From contig CM041298.1 in the NCBI GenBank assembly GCA_023052935.1, positions 7,025,344-7,089,343 of the forward strand: a DNA stretch of 64,000 nt, written 5' to 3'. Position numbers and translations under genes: made by a program. How positions within the stretch are numbered: position 1 is the stretch's first letter; each line of letters starts with the position of its first letter. Source of the DNA: Piezodorus guildinii (Eukaryota; Arthropoda; Insecta; Hemiptera; Pentatomidae). The notes beneath the pieces were generated by a model, which saw only the letters and a list, made by a program, of their open reading frames with translations, made no database searches and was not told the DNA's origin. Shown piece after piece: positions 20,976-31,440 of the stretch.

Positions 20976-21868
20976 ATCTGGTGCGGGCAACACACCACTT
21001 TCACTTACTTTCATTTTTAAAATCAATGAAAGAATTTTCAAATACAGTTAAAGATAAAATTACGTGAAACTATTAAAGAATTAGTAAATTGAATTTATAC
21101 AGGAACATGTGTTTTATTAAAAAATCTATTATATTATTATCTAAAACAATCAGTCAGTTTTATCTTCTTTTCATCACTCTCTAATAACTTTTAAAAGCTT
21201 GAGTATAAGATAATATTTTTTCTAAAATCTTTAGCTTTCCAACTGTATATCATACATGTATATTACTGCTCTTATGTTCAAAATCAAAAAAATTCATTAA
21301 AAATATATTTTTTCAGTTTTCTCCTTTAGTTGGGTATCGAATTTATTCAATTTATATATTTACCTGTTTTTCATCAGTGGTAACAAAATAATATAGTTAT
21401 TTTTATAGAATCAACAAAATTAATGGTAATTTAGAGGAAGAAATTTTAAAATATCGGCATTTAGGCCCATTTCAAACCATTTTTATCCGAATGAAACCAA
21501 AATGATATAAAAGCCCACTAAATTTTACATCGATATAGCGAGTTTAAACAAAATCGTCGGAACCGTTTTCGAGAAAATCAAAAAAAGGTGTAAATTGCAC
21601 GGTATAGTATAAAGTGGCTCTTCTGGTAAGCTTATTTTGGTGAATAAGGTTTTGTAACGTCTCGGGCGTATATTTGTCTTAAATATGAAATTTCAGTTTC
21701 ATAGGACTTTTCGTTTCCGCCCGGGAGTTACTACACACACAACCTTTTTTGCGGGACTTGGTTATTTGGACTCAGGGGACCCTAAAATGTGTATTTCCGT
21801 TGAAAACTGGAATTCGAAAATTTTCACGATCGCAATACTTTCCCTTACTATATATAGTAAGTGAAAGT
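20976..21868 (+). mobile_element. Complete HINE-like element
   Basis: About 893 bp in the opposite orientation to the previous copy: ATCTGGTGCGGGC to AGTAAGTGAAAGT. The microsatellite is reduced to ACACACACAA. With the copy at 19785-20643 it forms a large inverted pair separated by ~330 bp. Confidence 0.85.
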
Positions 21869-21959
21869 AAATACTATCTATTAAATCTACTCTGCAGGTT
21901 TTTCAGGGCTAAAAAAATACAACATCCAGTTGGATGTGTTTGATAAATAAATGGCCATT

Positions 21960-22480
21960 AAAAATTAACAAAATTATTATTAATTAGGTTGATTTTGATT
22001 TTGATGACTTCGTTACAAAAAAATATTTTTCCTGTTTAAAGAAAAGCTTAATTGCTATGCATTTTACTTATAACCCTTCAGGAAAGAATGTCCGAAATGA
22101 AAAAACTAGTTCGCGAAAACCAATATCGCGTTGTCATTTTACATACAATATTATTGCAAGTTTCAATATGTGCGGTGTGGCACTAATACACTGCTGGTTG
22201 AGAGATTCAGGGAGTTGAATCTTATAAAGGATTAACACGTTTTAAAATTCAACGCTTAAGGACCTTTTCCTCCTCTTGCCTCGGGAGAGAGGAAGGGATG
22301 GAATTGAAACATTGAAGAGGAGGACTTGATAAATGTTCCAGAGTACAAAGGCAGAACTGGAAGGTGGGCGATGAATAAGTGACGAAGCCGGTGACAGAGG
22401 AAGCGAAGGCTAGGCAATGCCGAGGCATCCCTTTATAGCGGCAGTAAAAACGACTCTACGGTTTACGCCCTTCTCAATTT
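21960..22480. other. Unassigned gap
   Basis: No family recognised. 22250-22440 is purine-rich with higher GC (GAGAGAGGAAGGGATGG type); no long open frame. Confidence 0.35.
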
Positions 22481-22489
22481 TATGAATTT

Positions 22490-22857
22490 CTCATCATGAG
22501 TCCTCTGGGTCTATTCTGTTAATAAAAATAATCGTAAACCGCTCCCCTCCACCTCAAGGTTAGAGGTTGTTATCTCCCTGCTTACGTCTTGGGAACATAA
22601 TCGATTCCACAACGATCGAATAGCTTGACTTACAAAAATATTTTATCTTTTCGAGTGTTCGTCTTAACTCCACAATGAAACCATAATAAAATAACTCTGC
22701 AAATTATTACACAGTGGTTTATTATTTCCACTTATTATTATTTCCGGAATATGAGAATCTAAATCGGAAATATGAGCATATTTTTTTCATTTTTCTTTTC
22801 TCTTTTATGTAATTATTTGAGATTTTTTGGTTACAAAACACTCATATTTTTTTTCTC
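22490..22857 (+). repeat. Unclassified repeat U1, left part
   Basis: CTATTCTGTTAA.AAAAA, CTTCCTGCTTACGTC-like, AATCGA.T..., CGAATAGCTTGA and AATTATTACACA.TGGTTTATTATTTC recur in order at 25415-25670 and partly at 56.1/57.1 kb and 8.2 kb. No coding capacity or terminal structure is seen. An RTE copy splits it at 22871. Confidence 0.6.
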
Positions 22858-22871
22858 TATCTTCAAAAATA

Positions 22872-23868
22872 CATTTCATAAAGTTAGAATCGGTCATAAT
22901 TACTCCGAGAGATTTGAGGTGCGATCGGGTTTGAAACAGGGTGTCTCCCTTTCACCTGTTTTGTTTAATATAGCCTTAGAATATGTTATAGAAAAGGTAA
23001 TGTGTACCGAGAAAGGCTTAAATATGGGTGACAAGATTCCGGTTTTGGGGTATGCCGATGATTTGGTACTACTAGGTGAAGACACCGAAACTATACAACT
23101 AAATACAAGTGTGTTAATAAAAACCGGTAAACAAATAGGTCTCGAATTAAATACCGATAAGACGAAATATATGATTAGTTGCAGAAATGTTGGCGATCTT
23201 GATGATCTTAATATTTCAGGTCATACTTTTGAACACGTAGAGAAATTCAAGTATTTAGGTTCAATGATAACAAGAAAAAATGAAATCCAGGAAGAAATAA
23301 AGTCACCAGTTAAAGGTGGGAAATGCATGTTATTATTCAGTTGCTAAATTACTTTGCTCGCGGCTTCTGTCTAAAAACATAAAGGTTAGAATTTATAAAA
23401 CTATTATTCTCCCAACGGTTCTTTACGGATGCGAAACGTGGCCGCTTACTTTGAAGGATGAACAACGGCTTAAGGTTTTCGAGAATAAGGTACTGCGTAA
23501 AATATTTGGTCCGAAGAGAGATGAGGCCACTGGGGAGTTTAGAAGGTTGCACAACGCGGAATTGCGGAGTTTGTACCCTGAGAATATAATTGAGTTGATA
23601 GCATCGCGGATACTCAAATGGGCGCGTAAAGTTGTTGGGCTTAGTGAGGAACGGATTCATAGAAAGTTGGTATTCGCTGAACTGACTGGTAGGCGTCCGA
23701 AAGGTAGGCCGAAGCGTAGATGGGAGGATCGCATTAAGGCTGATCTCGGGGGCTTGGGCTTGACCGGTGAACATGTCTGTGCAGTGGACGAGTCTGTGCA
23801 GGCGAACTTTGGTGGTATCGGCATCGACCCTTCGTGTTCGGTAAGCCTATTATTATTATTATTATTAT
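22872..23868 (+). pseudogene. RTE-like LINE, 1.0 kb 5'-truncated copy with TSD
   Basis: Two overlapping frames (22772-23347 and 23316-23888) together encode the RT palm and C-terminus: GLKQGVSLSPVLFNIALEYVIEK, GYADDLVLLGEDTETIQL (active-site YADD intact), YLGSMITRKNEIQEE, then after a frameshift at the GGNACYYSVAKLL block, LYGCETWPLTLKDEQRLKVFENKVLRKIFGPKRDEATGEFRRLHNAEL. The conserved QGD is QGV. The endonuclease and RT fingers are missing. TATCTTCAAAAATA (14 bp) at 22858-22871 and 23869-23882 is the TSD. Ends in a (TTA)n tail. Confidence 0.9.
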
Positions 23869-23882
23869 TATCTTCAAAAATA

Positions 23883-24115
23883 ACTTAGTTATTGAATTAA
23901 ATCAATTTGGCGCCATTTTAAAACTAACCAGCTGATATCGACATCTAGTTGTTAGGATCATTGTTGCATGGATTTAATATTTTTGTGGCGGATTTCAAAA
24001 AAAGTGGTCCGGTAGCTTCGGAGAAATGCCGCGGACGGCGGACAAACGGATTTTTTGTTATTCTTTTTTCGGATTCTACGCATCTTCAAACATAAGCTCT
24101 CAAATTTTATGGAGA
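23883..24115 (+). repeat. Unclassified repeat U1, right part
   Basis: TTAGTTATTGAATTAAAT, CCAGCTGATATCGACAT, GGCGGATTTCAAAAAAA, ATTCTACGCATCTTCAAAC and TCAAATTTTATGGAGAG recur in order at 47620-47830 and 57270-57465. Continues U1 beyond the RTE insertion. Confidence 0.65.
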
Positions 24116-24127
24116 GGTATCCTTTTA

Positions 24128-24363
24128 TATATTCCATACTGTTTTTAAGCCAACGGTCGTGCAATGAGGTGATTAGGCCTAGAATACGCTCAGGCCCGGT
24201 AGCGTTTTCCCCATTCTTGGGTTCCCACTTTCTTGTGTGCCTTAGGGGGTCTTCATACCTCACGATTGAAATATTAGAATACGAAAATCTGTCACAGTCA
24301 GAGTTTGAAACCGGGATCCAAAGAGCAGTAGACTAGTGCTCTATTCACCAGACCTCACCGCTC
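24128..24363 (-). mobile_element. SINE-B, nearly complete
   Basis: Reverse copy with AAGCCAACGGTCGTGCAATGAGG, TTAGGCCTAGAATACGCTCAGG, GGGGTCTTCATACC, GAGTTTGAAACCGGGA (degraded B box) and AGTGCTCTATTCACCAGACC.CACCGCTC (A-box side, tRNA head complete). The distal 3' end is missing. Confidence 0.75.
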
Positions 24364-24364
24364 T

Positions 24365-24409
24365 GTTCATGTTATTTCAATAAAGCCCATTTGATTTTAT
24401 ATAGATATG
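24365..24409 (-). mobile_element. HINE-like fragment, left of Jockey insertion
   Basis: AATAAAGCCCATTTGATTTTATATAGATATG corresponds to the HINE block ATTTTACATCGATATAGCGAG on the forward strand; it resumes at 25299 after the Jockey copy. The element ends are missing. Confidence 0.55.
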
Positions 24410-25298
24410 ATACAGCTGACATCTCTACCAACCCTAACACTTTCCTCTTTAAGTATGGTGATGACACTTGTGTGTTATCAGTCAAAAACGATCCTAATAT
24501 TGCCTCTCAAACCCTACAATCCCATGTAAGAGACCTTCAGGTATGGTGTCAGAATTGGCGAATTAAAATAAATCCCACCAAATAACCTTTACTCTTCGTC
24601 GTAAACCTATGACATCCTGCCCTACAGTGTCCTTTAATGATATTCCGGTTGAACAGATCCGCTATTTAGGACTACTGCTTGACAAACATCTTAACATGGA
24701 ATCACACAAGACTGAAACGACAAGAAACTGCTCGCCGCTTTCGATTACTTCAACACTTACTGGACAAACGCTCTAAACTTCCACTTTAATACAAAAGACT
24801 TCTCTACATGACTAGCATTAGGCCTATCTGGACTTACGGAGTTGAGCTTTGGGGCTCTACTAAACCTTCAAATTCTTCCCGGATCCAATCCTTACAGTCC
24901 AAAATCCTTCGTAAAATCCTCAACGCTCCTTACTTTGTCACGAATAAACTCATCCATAAAGACCTAAATATTCCATTTGTTGCTGATCTAGCCCGAACCA
25001 GATATCACTCCTTACCTAACAAACTCCTCTCCCACTCTAACCCACTAGTTTCAATCCTTGATCCTTCTTCCATTCCTGACAATCCTCCGAGGCGTCTGAA
25101 AAGAAGATGACCTCGAGACCTTCTAGTTTAGAAAAGTTATAGAAGTGCTGCCATCGGGTAGTTCTTATTTAAGTCTGTTTCACGCCATTTATCTTTTGTC
25201 AAATTAACTTGTTGTACTTCGTAGTTACAGTACAACAGTATATGAATGTAAGTACAGTTGTAAATTTCAATAAATGATGTTAAAAATAATAAAATAAA
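24410..25298 (+). pseudogene. Jockey-like LINE (family A) with TSD, inside HINE
   Basis: Encodes the RT active-site region as FKYGDDTCVLSVKNDPN (YGDD variant of YADD), WCQNWRIKINPTK, then frame-broken RYLGLLLDKH, and a 100-codon open C-terminal part TSIRPIWTYGVELWGSTKPSNSSRIQSLQSKILRKILNAPYFVTNKLIHKDLNIPFVADLARTRYHSL to PPRRLKRR. The tail is A-rich. ATATAGATATG is duplicated at 24399-24409 and 25299-25309 (11 bp TSD). Confidence 0.88.
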
Positions 25299-25395
25299 AT
25301 ATAGATATGGCGAGTTGAATAAAAATCGTTTTAGTTTGATTAGTTTTTAAAAACTCATAAAAAGGTGCTAAATGCTTCATGTGAATCTCAATTTT
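25299..25395 (+). mobile_element. HINE-like fragment, right of Jockey insertion
   Basis: ATATAGATATGGCGAGTTGAATAAAAATCG continues the HINE block interrupted at 24409 (TATATCGATATAGCGAGTTTAAT type) to AAAAAGGTGCTAAATGC. Strand follows the host copy only loosely because the ends are lost. Confidence 0.55.
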
Positions 25396-25409
25396 TGACT
25401 CATCAATGA

Positions 25410-25745
25410 GTCTCATCGTGGGCTATTCTGTTAAGAAAAAAAAAAATCTTAAAATGCTTCGCTCTATCTGACAGTTTAGGGGGTGCTTATCTTCCTGCTT
25501 ACGTCGATGATGATAATCGATATTACGGGGAACACCCTAATCGAATAGCTTGATAAGGCTTAAAAGAAAACTTAATGAAAGAACTTACTATTTCTGCTTG
25601 TTAGCTTTGATAAAAACGCTTCAAATTATTACATAATGGTTTATTATTTCTAGAAAACTATATTAATGTATTCGGGTTATACGCACTTGAAACGTAAGCC
25701 CTCAAATTTTGAATGGGGTAAAATTTTTTTTTTTTTGGTCGATTA
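25410..25745 (+). repeat. Unclassified repeat U1, partial copy
   Basis: Contains GGCTATTCTGTTAAGAAAA, CTTCCTGCTTACGTCGATG, AATCGAATAGCTTGA, AATTATTACATAATGGTTTATTATTTC and CTTGAAACGTAAGCCCTCAAATTTTG in the same order as 22490-24115 but without an intervening LINE. Confidence 0.6.
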
Positions 25746-25754
25746 CAAAGGTTT

Positions 25755-26400
25755 ATTATTGAAAATCATCATCATCCGTGGCGCTACAGCCCGATTTGGG
25801 CGTTGGCCTCCTCATTAAGTTTTCGCCATGTGTTACGGTCTTGTGACGCTACTCTCCGATCTCCTCTGATCCTCAGTAGGGATTTGGCATCCTGGTCACA
25901 CAGTCCTCCCATCTGAGTCTATGCCGTCCTCTGCCTTCCTCTCGGTAAATATTTCACTCCAGGAGACATTTCGGAACTTCCTCTCCACTCATTCGTCCAA
26001 TGTGGCCAGCCCAGCGAAGTCGTCCAAGCTTTATTTGTTTAATAATGGTTTTCCCGTACAGCTGGTATAGTTTTTTTTTTCCTTTTCCAACATTTTTCCT
26101 CCTTCACCAATTGCCACTATCCCTGACGGGTCCAAATATTCTTTGGATGATCTTTCTTTCGAAGATAAGGATTTCATCTTCTTTGGCTTTTGTAAGAGTC
26201 CACGTTTCAGAAGCGTCCATGAGGACTGGGCGGATTAGCATTTTGTAAAGTAGAGTTTAGGTCCTTTGTTCTTCTGATGATAAATCGGCTTCCAAGGAGT
26301 TTCCTGTTTCCAAAATAGCTTTTGTTGCCATTAACAATTCTTTTATTGACCTCTGTTGTTGTATGGGAAGGAGCCACTTAGACTCGCCGTATAAATGTGT
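25755..26400 (-). pseudogene. Third RTE-like LINE family, C-terminal fragment
   Basis: The reverse strand reads in pieces LLYKMLIRPVLMDASETWTLTKAKEDEILIFERKIIQRIFGPVRD, then LRWAGHIGRMSG and RHRLRWEDCV, the conserved post-RT region of RTE-like LINEs. It ends in a TCATCATCATCC-type tail near 25765-25780. The sequence differs from both other RTE-like families in the window. Frames are broken; no RT core remains. Confidence 0.65.
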
Positions 26401-26560
26401 CACATGAGACTTCTTCGGAGAACTTAGAACTAATCTAAAGGATTCGGTTCAGCCTGTCCTCGAAGCCACCATATACCACGCAGCCAAATAGTCAAAGTCG
26501 GAGAAATAAGTGCGGATACTAGGAGCTTACGTATCAACCGTTAGAGAACGCGGTAGTCTA

Positions 26561-27322
26561 AGATCCGAACTTGAAACGATCTGCACCGAGCTGATAATAG
26601 ATGAAACATATTTTATAACAATTTTAGTATATTAGAAAATATGTTAAGAATGGGTTGCCTGAAAAAATCATAGACAGACTATTTTTAATTATTAAAAAAA
26701 AAAATTTAATTAAATGTTGCAACATCATGATAAAAAGAAAACTTTTACCCTGACTTAAAGTATCAAAGATATAGAATATGCAGCCGTTGGGTTGCCTAAT
26801 ATTTTCCTGGACAAGCTATGGGTTGTCAGGTAAAAGCGGGTATGTCGATATCAGTTATCTGCACCGGCTTGATAATAGAAAAAAATTATATTGCAAACAC
26901 ATTGATATAGGGTTGCCTGCAAAAAACTCGGTCCTGAGATTGGTTGCCGAATTATAAAGATTAAATTTTAACGCGAGTGGAAATGCGTGATAGAGAGATC
27001 CAAGTTGAGTATAGCGTGTAATAATAAAGGACCCAACATTGCAGCCGCACGTAATCGGACATTGAATATAAGAAAGTTTGATATCCCATATAAAATTACA
27101 GGACCATTTTTTACACAAATACCAAATTACAGGCTAAAAGTTTTCTTATTATCATGATGATGCAATATTTAATTAAATTTTTTTTTAAATAATTAAAAAT
27201 AGTCTTTCGAGGATTTTCTTTGGCAACCCATTCTTAACATATTTTCCTAATATACTAAATTTGTTATAAAATATGTTTCATTCTATTATCAGCTCGGTGC
27301 AGATCGTTTCAAGTTCGGATCT
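26561..27322. mobile_element. Long-terminal-inverted-repeat element
   Basis: Ends AGATCCGAACTTGAAACG.. and ..CGTTTCAAGTTCGGATCT are inverted, and the inverted similarity extends inward for roughly 180 bp on each side (to ~26745 and ~27133). TCTA flanks it at 26557-26560 and 27323-27326, a possible 4-bp target duplication. A third partial copy of the arm motif (ATCTGCACCGGCTTGATAATAG) lies in the middle near 26859. No transposase frame; class unknown. Confidence 0.75.
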
Positions 27323-27326
27323 TCTA

Positions 27327-27900
27327 CTCTGGTGGGAACGATGGAACTATTTGTGGGTACTTATTGTTCTTCGGGTCATTTGAGCTTTATGGAGTTTATG
27401 TTGTGATATAAATAATTCAGAGAGAAAAGCTTTATATTAATACACTTTTTATATAATACACACTTTTTATATAATTCCGTTATCTCGTATTTTTTCCCAG
27501 TTCCAGAACGATGACGTGGGAACTATCCGTTATCTGTCGATAGTAACCGTTACAAGGCAGCATATGGTTACCCACCGGACCACCATGTGCTTATGGTGCA
27601 CCATTAATTAGTGAGGAAGTGCTTCGGTCCATGCTTCCGTCCACATTCTTATCGATCGCGTTTTAATTAATAGTCCTAGCATGCATTGTGCTCCTGGACT
27701 CTATTGTGTCGGCTGCCTAGGTCTTTTATCTCCTCAAACCATAACCACATAACTCAATAACTGTTTTGCTACTCTCGCGAGTGCAATATGAGAAGTGAAA
27801 CTGTCACAGTGTATTGTCCCCTTCTCTATATTCCATATACAAGTATGTGAAAGTAAGAAAAATAAGGCAATAGGAAGGGAAAGAACTGAAGGAATAAAGT
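27327..27900. other. Unassigned gap
   Basis: No recognised family or gene. Mixed composition with GC above the window average; no long open frame. Confidence 0.35.
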
Positions 27901-27907
27901 AACATTG

Positions 27908-28010
27908 ACAGGGCGTAAGTGGCTCAGCGATAAGGGGTTGGCTTTGACGAGGGTCTAGGCCCCAAGGAACAAAAAATGTGATTGGCCGTATTCGAGACCC
28001 CCCCTCCCAT
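27908..28010 (+). repeat. Possible tRNA-derived SINE head
   Basis: AAGTGGCTCAGCGATAAGG resembles a pol III A box and, ~65 bases downstream, CGTATTCGAGACCC resembles a B box. The cloverleaf is not convincing and no body shared with the other SINEs follows. Could be a decayed tRNA pseudogene. Confidence 0.3.
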
Positions 28011-28317
28011 CTCGACCAATCGCAGGCCATTACCCACGCTCTGTTTTATAGGCCTCGGCTGAGAGTAAACAAGGGGGTATCTACTGTTTGTTCTCCATCA
28101 TCCGGAACCCCGAGGAGCAAAACATCCAAATAATGCCACCAATGTCTATCGAAAACCTGTTATCTGTAGCTAATGTTTATCGAAATTTAGGTTAAACATG
28201 ACCAATTTTTTTAGCTTCTTTAACTCTTACAAGACAAACTCTCAAAACTTACAACCAATCGTAAAATGGCAATGTGGAACTTTGAATCTCGGTGTACTTG
28301 ACAGTGTCTTGAGATTT

Positions 28318-28438
28318 GAGGATCATTCATCTTGTTAGCATTGTTAATAAGTGGCTAAATATAAAATTTAAACCATTTTGATGACCAATTAAAGGTGAAA
28401 AGAGCAGAAATATATTTTTAATGCAATTTTGGGTTTTT
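28318..28438 (-). mobile_element. HINE-like fragment interrupted by next HINE
   Basis: CATCTTGTTAGCATTGTTAATAAGTGG, GATGACCAATTAAAGGTGAAAAGAGCAGAAATAT and AATGCAATTTTGGGTTTTT are interior HINE blocks; a complete hairpin end of another HINE starts right after, in the same orientation. Confidence 0.65.
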
Positions 28439-28440
28439 AA

Positions 28441-29018
28441 TTTCACTTACCTATATGAAATATATAGCAAGGTAAAGTATTGCGATCGTGAAAATTTTCG
28501 TATTCGAGTTTACACAGAAAATAAACGTTTTAGAGTCCCTTGAGTCTAAATGGCCGCAAAAAGATCAGTGTGTGTCTGTAGTAAGTTTTACACAAAAACT
28601 AAAAGCCGTACGAAACTATGATTTCATATTTAAGAAAACTATGCGACCGAGATGTTACAGCAACTTTAAAAAAAAAAAAAAAATAATAAGTTATCCAGAA
28701 GATTCACTTTATACCAAGCCTTTTCCACCTATTAACGATTTCCTCAAAAACAGCTCTAACGATTTCGATTAAACTCGCTATATCGATGTGAAATTTAATG
28801 AGCTTTAATATGATGTAGGTTTCATTCTCATTGAATCATTTTGACAGGGCTTAAATGCCGATAGTTTAAATTTTATTCCTCTAAAGTACCTTAAATTTTG
28901 TATATTTCAAATATTTGGCACATCATTTTGTTAGAATTATTAAGTACCAGCTAAATGTGCAAGTTGTGCGAATTTGATATGCTACTAAAAGAGAAAAGTG
29001 CAAAAATATTTGTTTATA
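28441..29018 (-). mobile_element. HINE-like element, part before mariner
   Basis: Second-subfamily hairpin end (TTTCACTTACCTATATGAAATATATAGCAAGG), TATTGCGATCGTGAAAATTTTCG and the following blocks to AAAATATTTGTTTATA, where a mariner terminal repeat begins. A 94-codon frame inside is incidental. Confidence 0.75.
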
Positions 29019-29385
29019 TTGGGTTGTTTCACATAAAATGTCAGTTTTTAAAATTTCTGAAACACTTAAAGGATTTTGCAGGTCTTTGTTGTTTTCTTCC
29101 GAATGTTTACATATTTAAAGTAAACAGTTACTAATCCTCTACCTTTGTATTATAAACATAAGCTTCCCAATCAATTACCCACTTTTTAGTATACCTCCAA
29201 ATATGAACATGAAAACACGCGATTTTCAAGTAATATTTTTGTACGCATTTAAACTCGGCCGTTTAGGAGCTGAGGACGCTATAAATATTTTCAAGGCGTT
29301 TGGGGAAGGGAGTGTTATTGAACGGACCATTCGCCGTTGGTTTGCTAAGTTTTCAGCTGGGGATACCGACTTGGAAAGTATTGCG
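29019..29385 (+). pseudogene. mariner-like element, 5' end only
   Basis: Left terminal repeat TTGGGTTGTTTCACATAAAATG, the shared 5' untranslated block, then MNMKTRDFQVIFLYAFKLGRLGAEDAINIFKAFGEGSVIERTIRRWFAKFSAGDTDLES, the helix-turn-helix half of the transposase. It is cut at GACTTGGAAA and joined to HINE sequence; the rest and the right terminal repeat are gone. Confidence 0.85.
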
Positions 29386-29387
29386 AT

Positions 29388-29580
29388 TAAACTAACTGAT
29401 TATCATAAATAATAATATAATAGATTATTCATAAAAAACACATGCTTCTATTGAAATTCAATGTAATTAATTCTTTAACAATTCATATATTTATCTCGTA
29501 GTGTATTTAAACATTCTTAAGAACAATTTAAATTAATTTTAACAATGGAGGTAAGTGTAAGTCGTGTGTTGCCGGCGTCA
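29388..29580 (-). mobile_element. HINE-like element, part after mariner
   Basis: GATTAAACTAACTGATTATC through ACAATGGAGGTAAGTGTAAGTCGTGTGTTGCC to the non-hairpin end, completing the copy started at 28441. About 170 bp of HINE interior are missing at the junction, lost together with the mariner 3' part. Confidence 0.7.
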
Positions 29581-30160
29581 GTTTTTTTTTTTCTGTTTTA
29601 TTTTTTCGAATAACTCCTTATAGCTTATGGTTTCGTAGAGTTATGTTTATCATTTTTCGATAGTTATCTCCATTGCGATACATAAAATTCCTCCAAAACC
29701 CCCTCAAGATCTCCTCCGAGAAGTTGAGTGATGCCGGTGATCGCGAAAGTAGCGGATGAAGCCTCGGGTCTGAGACAGGAGCAGGAGGCGGGATGTAGGT
29801 AGTTGGCTTCCAAGCTCGCCGGCCACCTCTCAATATTGGCTTTTAGATAATTCAGCCACTTTTAAAATTTTCAGCCTCATCCACTTCTTCATAGCCAACG
29901 CTTTTCCTTCTTAAATCCTAAAAATATTTTTTAGTGGGGTAGTTTCTTTATGAAGGTGAGAAATAGAACTACCGTGACCTTATGGGGATATTTCATTATT
30001 TACTTATAAGGTCTTTTCAACTACAAGGGTTATTTGCAACTTATTTTACAATATCTATTCCTAACTAAAGTAGTATTTATTTTTTTTTTTTTTAATTTCC
30101 TGGTTTTTATAAACAACATTAAATTTTGATACGTTCTTCTACCTATGGAATATTGTTTGT
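29581..30160. other. Unassigned gap
   Basis: No recognised family. A GC-richer block at 29690-29830 and a 71-codon reverse frame there without known motifs. Confidence 0.35.
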
Positions 30161-30161
30161 T

Positions 30162-30295
30162 TATTTAACTTCCCTTTATGCTGCTATGGCTAATCGGACG
30201 ATGCTACCGTGATAGTCCTTGAACCCGTGACCTTTAGCATGGGAGACTGTTACGCTAGCCACCCAGCTACAAGTGATCCCTGGCGGTTTCTACCG
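30162..30295 (-). mobile_element. SINE-A with internal deletion
   Basis: TTTATTTAACTTCCCTTTATGCTGC, GCTAATCGGACGATGCTACCGTG and TAGTCC jump directly to TTGAACCCGTGACCTTTAGCATGG, GTTACGCTAGCCACCCAGCTACAAGTGATCC. Both tail and complete tRNA head are present; ~130 bp of body is deleted. Confidence 0.8.
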
Positions 30296-30509
30296 TATCA
30301 TATCTTTATAGAACTTATCTCTGACTAAAATCACCACTTCCTACTTGTAGTTGAGTATTAAAAGACTAACTTGTTAAAATAAATTTCAGAATTAAAAAAA
30401 AAAAAAATGCGCTTTTCTAAATAAACTAAATAAACTTTACAGATTATTAGAATCTTATAACTAATAAACCGCGAAAAAATATTTAAAAAAATTAAAAATG
30501 GCATCGCAC

Positions 30510-30622
30510 AGGCTCGGGACATTTTACTCCCATTAAAACTCCTAGGATCACCTGCGGGTTTGAATCCGTGATCTTTGGCATAGAAGTGGTTATGCTAGAC
30601 ACCCAGCTACAAGTGATCTATG
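30510..30622 (-). mobile_element. SINE-A head and part of body
   Basis: ATCGCACAGGCTCGGGACATTTTACTCCCATTAAAA..CCTAGGATCACCTGCGGGTTTGAATCC (B box) and GTTATGCTAGACACCCAGCTACAAGTGATC (A box TAGCTGGGTG on the reverse strand). It gives the clearest view of the A-box side in this window. Confidence 0.8.
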
Positions 30623-31300
30623 ATTATTTTTTTTAACACATTAAAACTTAACTTTAAGCTGAGAATATGCGCACTAGATTATTACTTATTCATATACTCT
30701 ACATCTTCATCCATGCATATAGTTTAAACATTTTAATAATGACATTTTCCTCTTTATACCACTTAAGCCATAAGGATATTCAATGAGGAAAACGTAGAAA
30801 TAAACGGTTATAATGAGATTGAAGAATCGTTAAGAGCGTGAGAAATGTATTATTAAACATAAATCTGGTATAAAATAATAATATTAATAAATAAAAAAAT
30901 AAAATCCTAGTGACGAGACAGATGATGGAGATAGGATTGCACTATTAGACCTGTGGTCGGGTTGGAACCACAGGATATTGGCCAATCCTCCATCCATGGA
31001 ACAGGATTCAGGATTAAGGACCTCATTGCCACCTGCAGGATAATGCGGGTATTATCTTCAGGAGAATATCCTTCGATATATCCTGCGGTTAGATGGTGCG
31101 ATTGCTTTCGATAATGTATGGCGGACTGTCTGCATTCTGCCGGTCATGTCTTCTTCCACGTTCCAATAACTGCAGGTTCATTACACGGTGATAGCGGTCG
31201 AATCGACCTTCAAGTCTGCAACTCTATAATCATTGATTTATTGCATTATTTTCTGTCTATTGTATAGAGAAAAAAATAATAAAAATTAGTTCTCATTAAT
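30623..31300. other. Unassigned gap
   Basis: Nothing recognised. 30900-31220 is noticeably richer in GC with repeated AGGATA/TATCCT motifs; frames are short. Confidence 0.35.
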
Positions 31301-31319
31301 TCTTATGGCTTACAGACAT

Positions 31320-31440
31320 CTTGTTTTCATTCGTTATTCGGGTTTTGAGTATCTTAAAACATGAGACCTGAAATTTTGAGTAGGGAAAGGACATTTTATT
31401 TATTTATTTTTTATTTGATTAAAAATATTAAATATTTAAA
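31320..31440 (+). repeat. Possible U1 fragment
   Basis: GGGTTTTGAGTATCTTAAAACATGAG and CTGAAATTTTGAGTAGGG followed by T-rich then GATTAAAAATATT resemble the U1 3' block (GAAACGTAAG.CCTCAAATTTT). Weak match. Confidence 0.35.
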
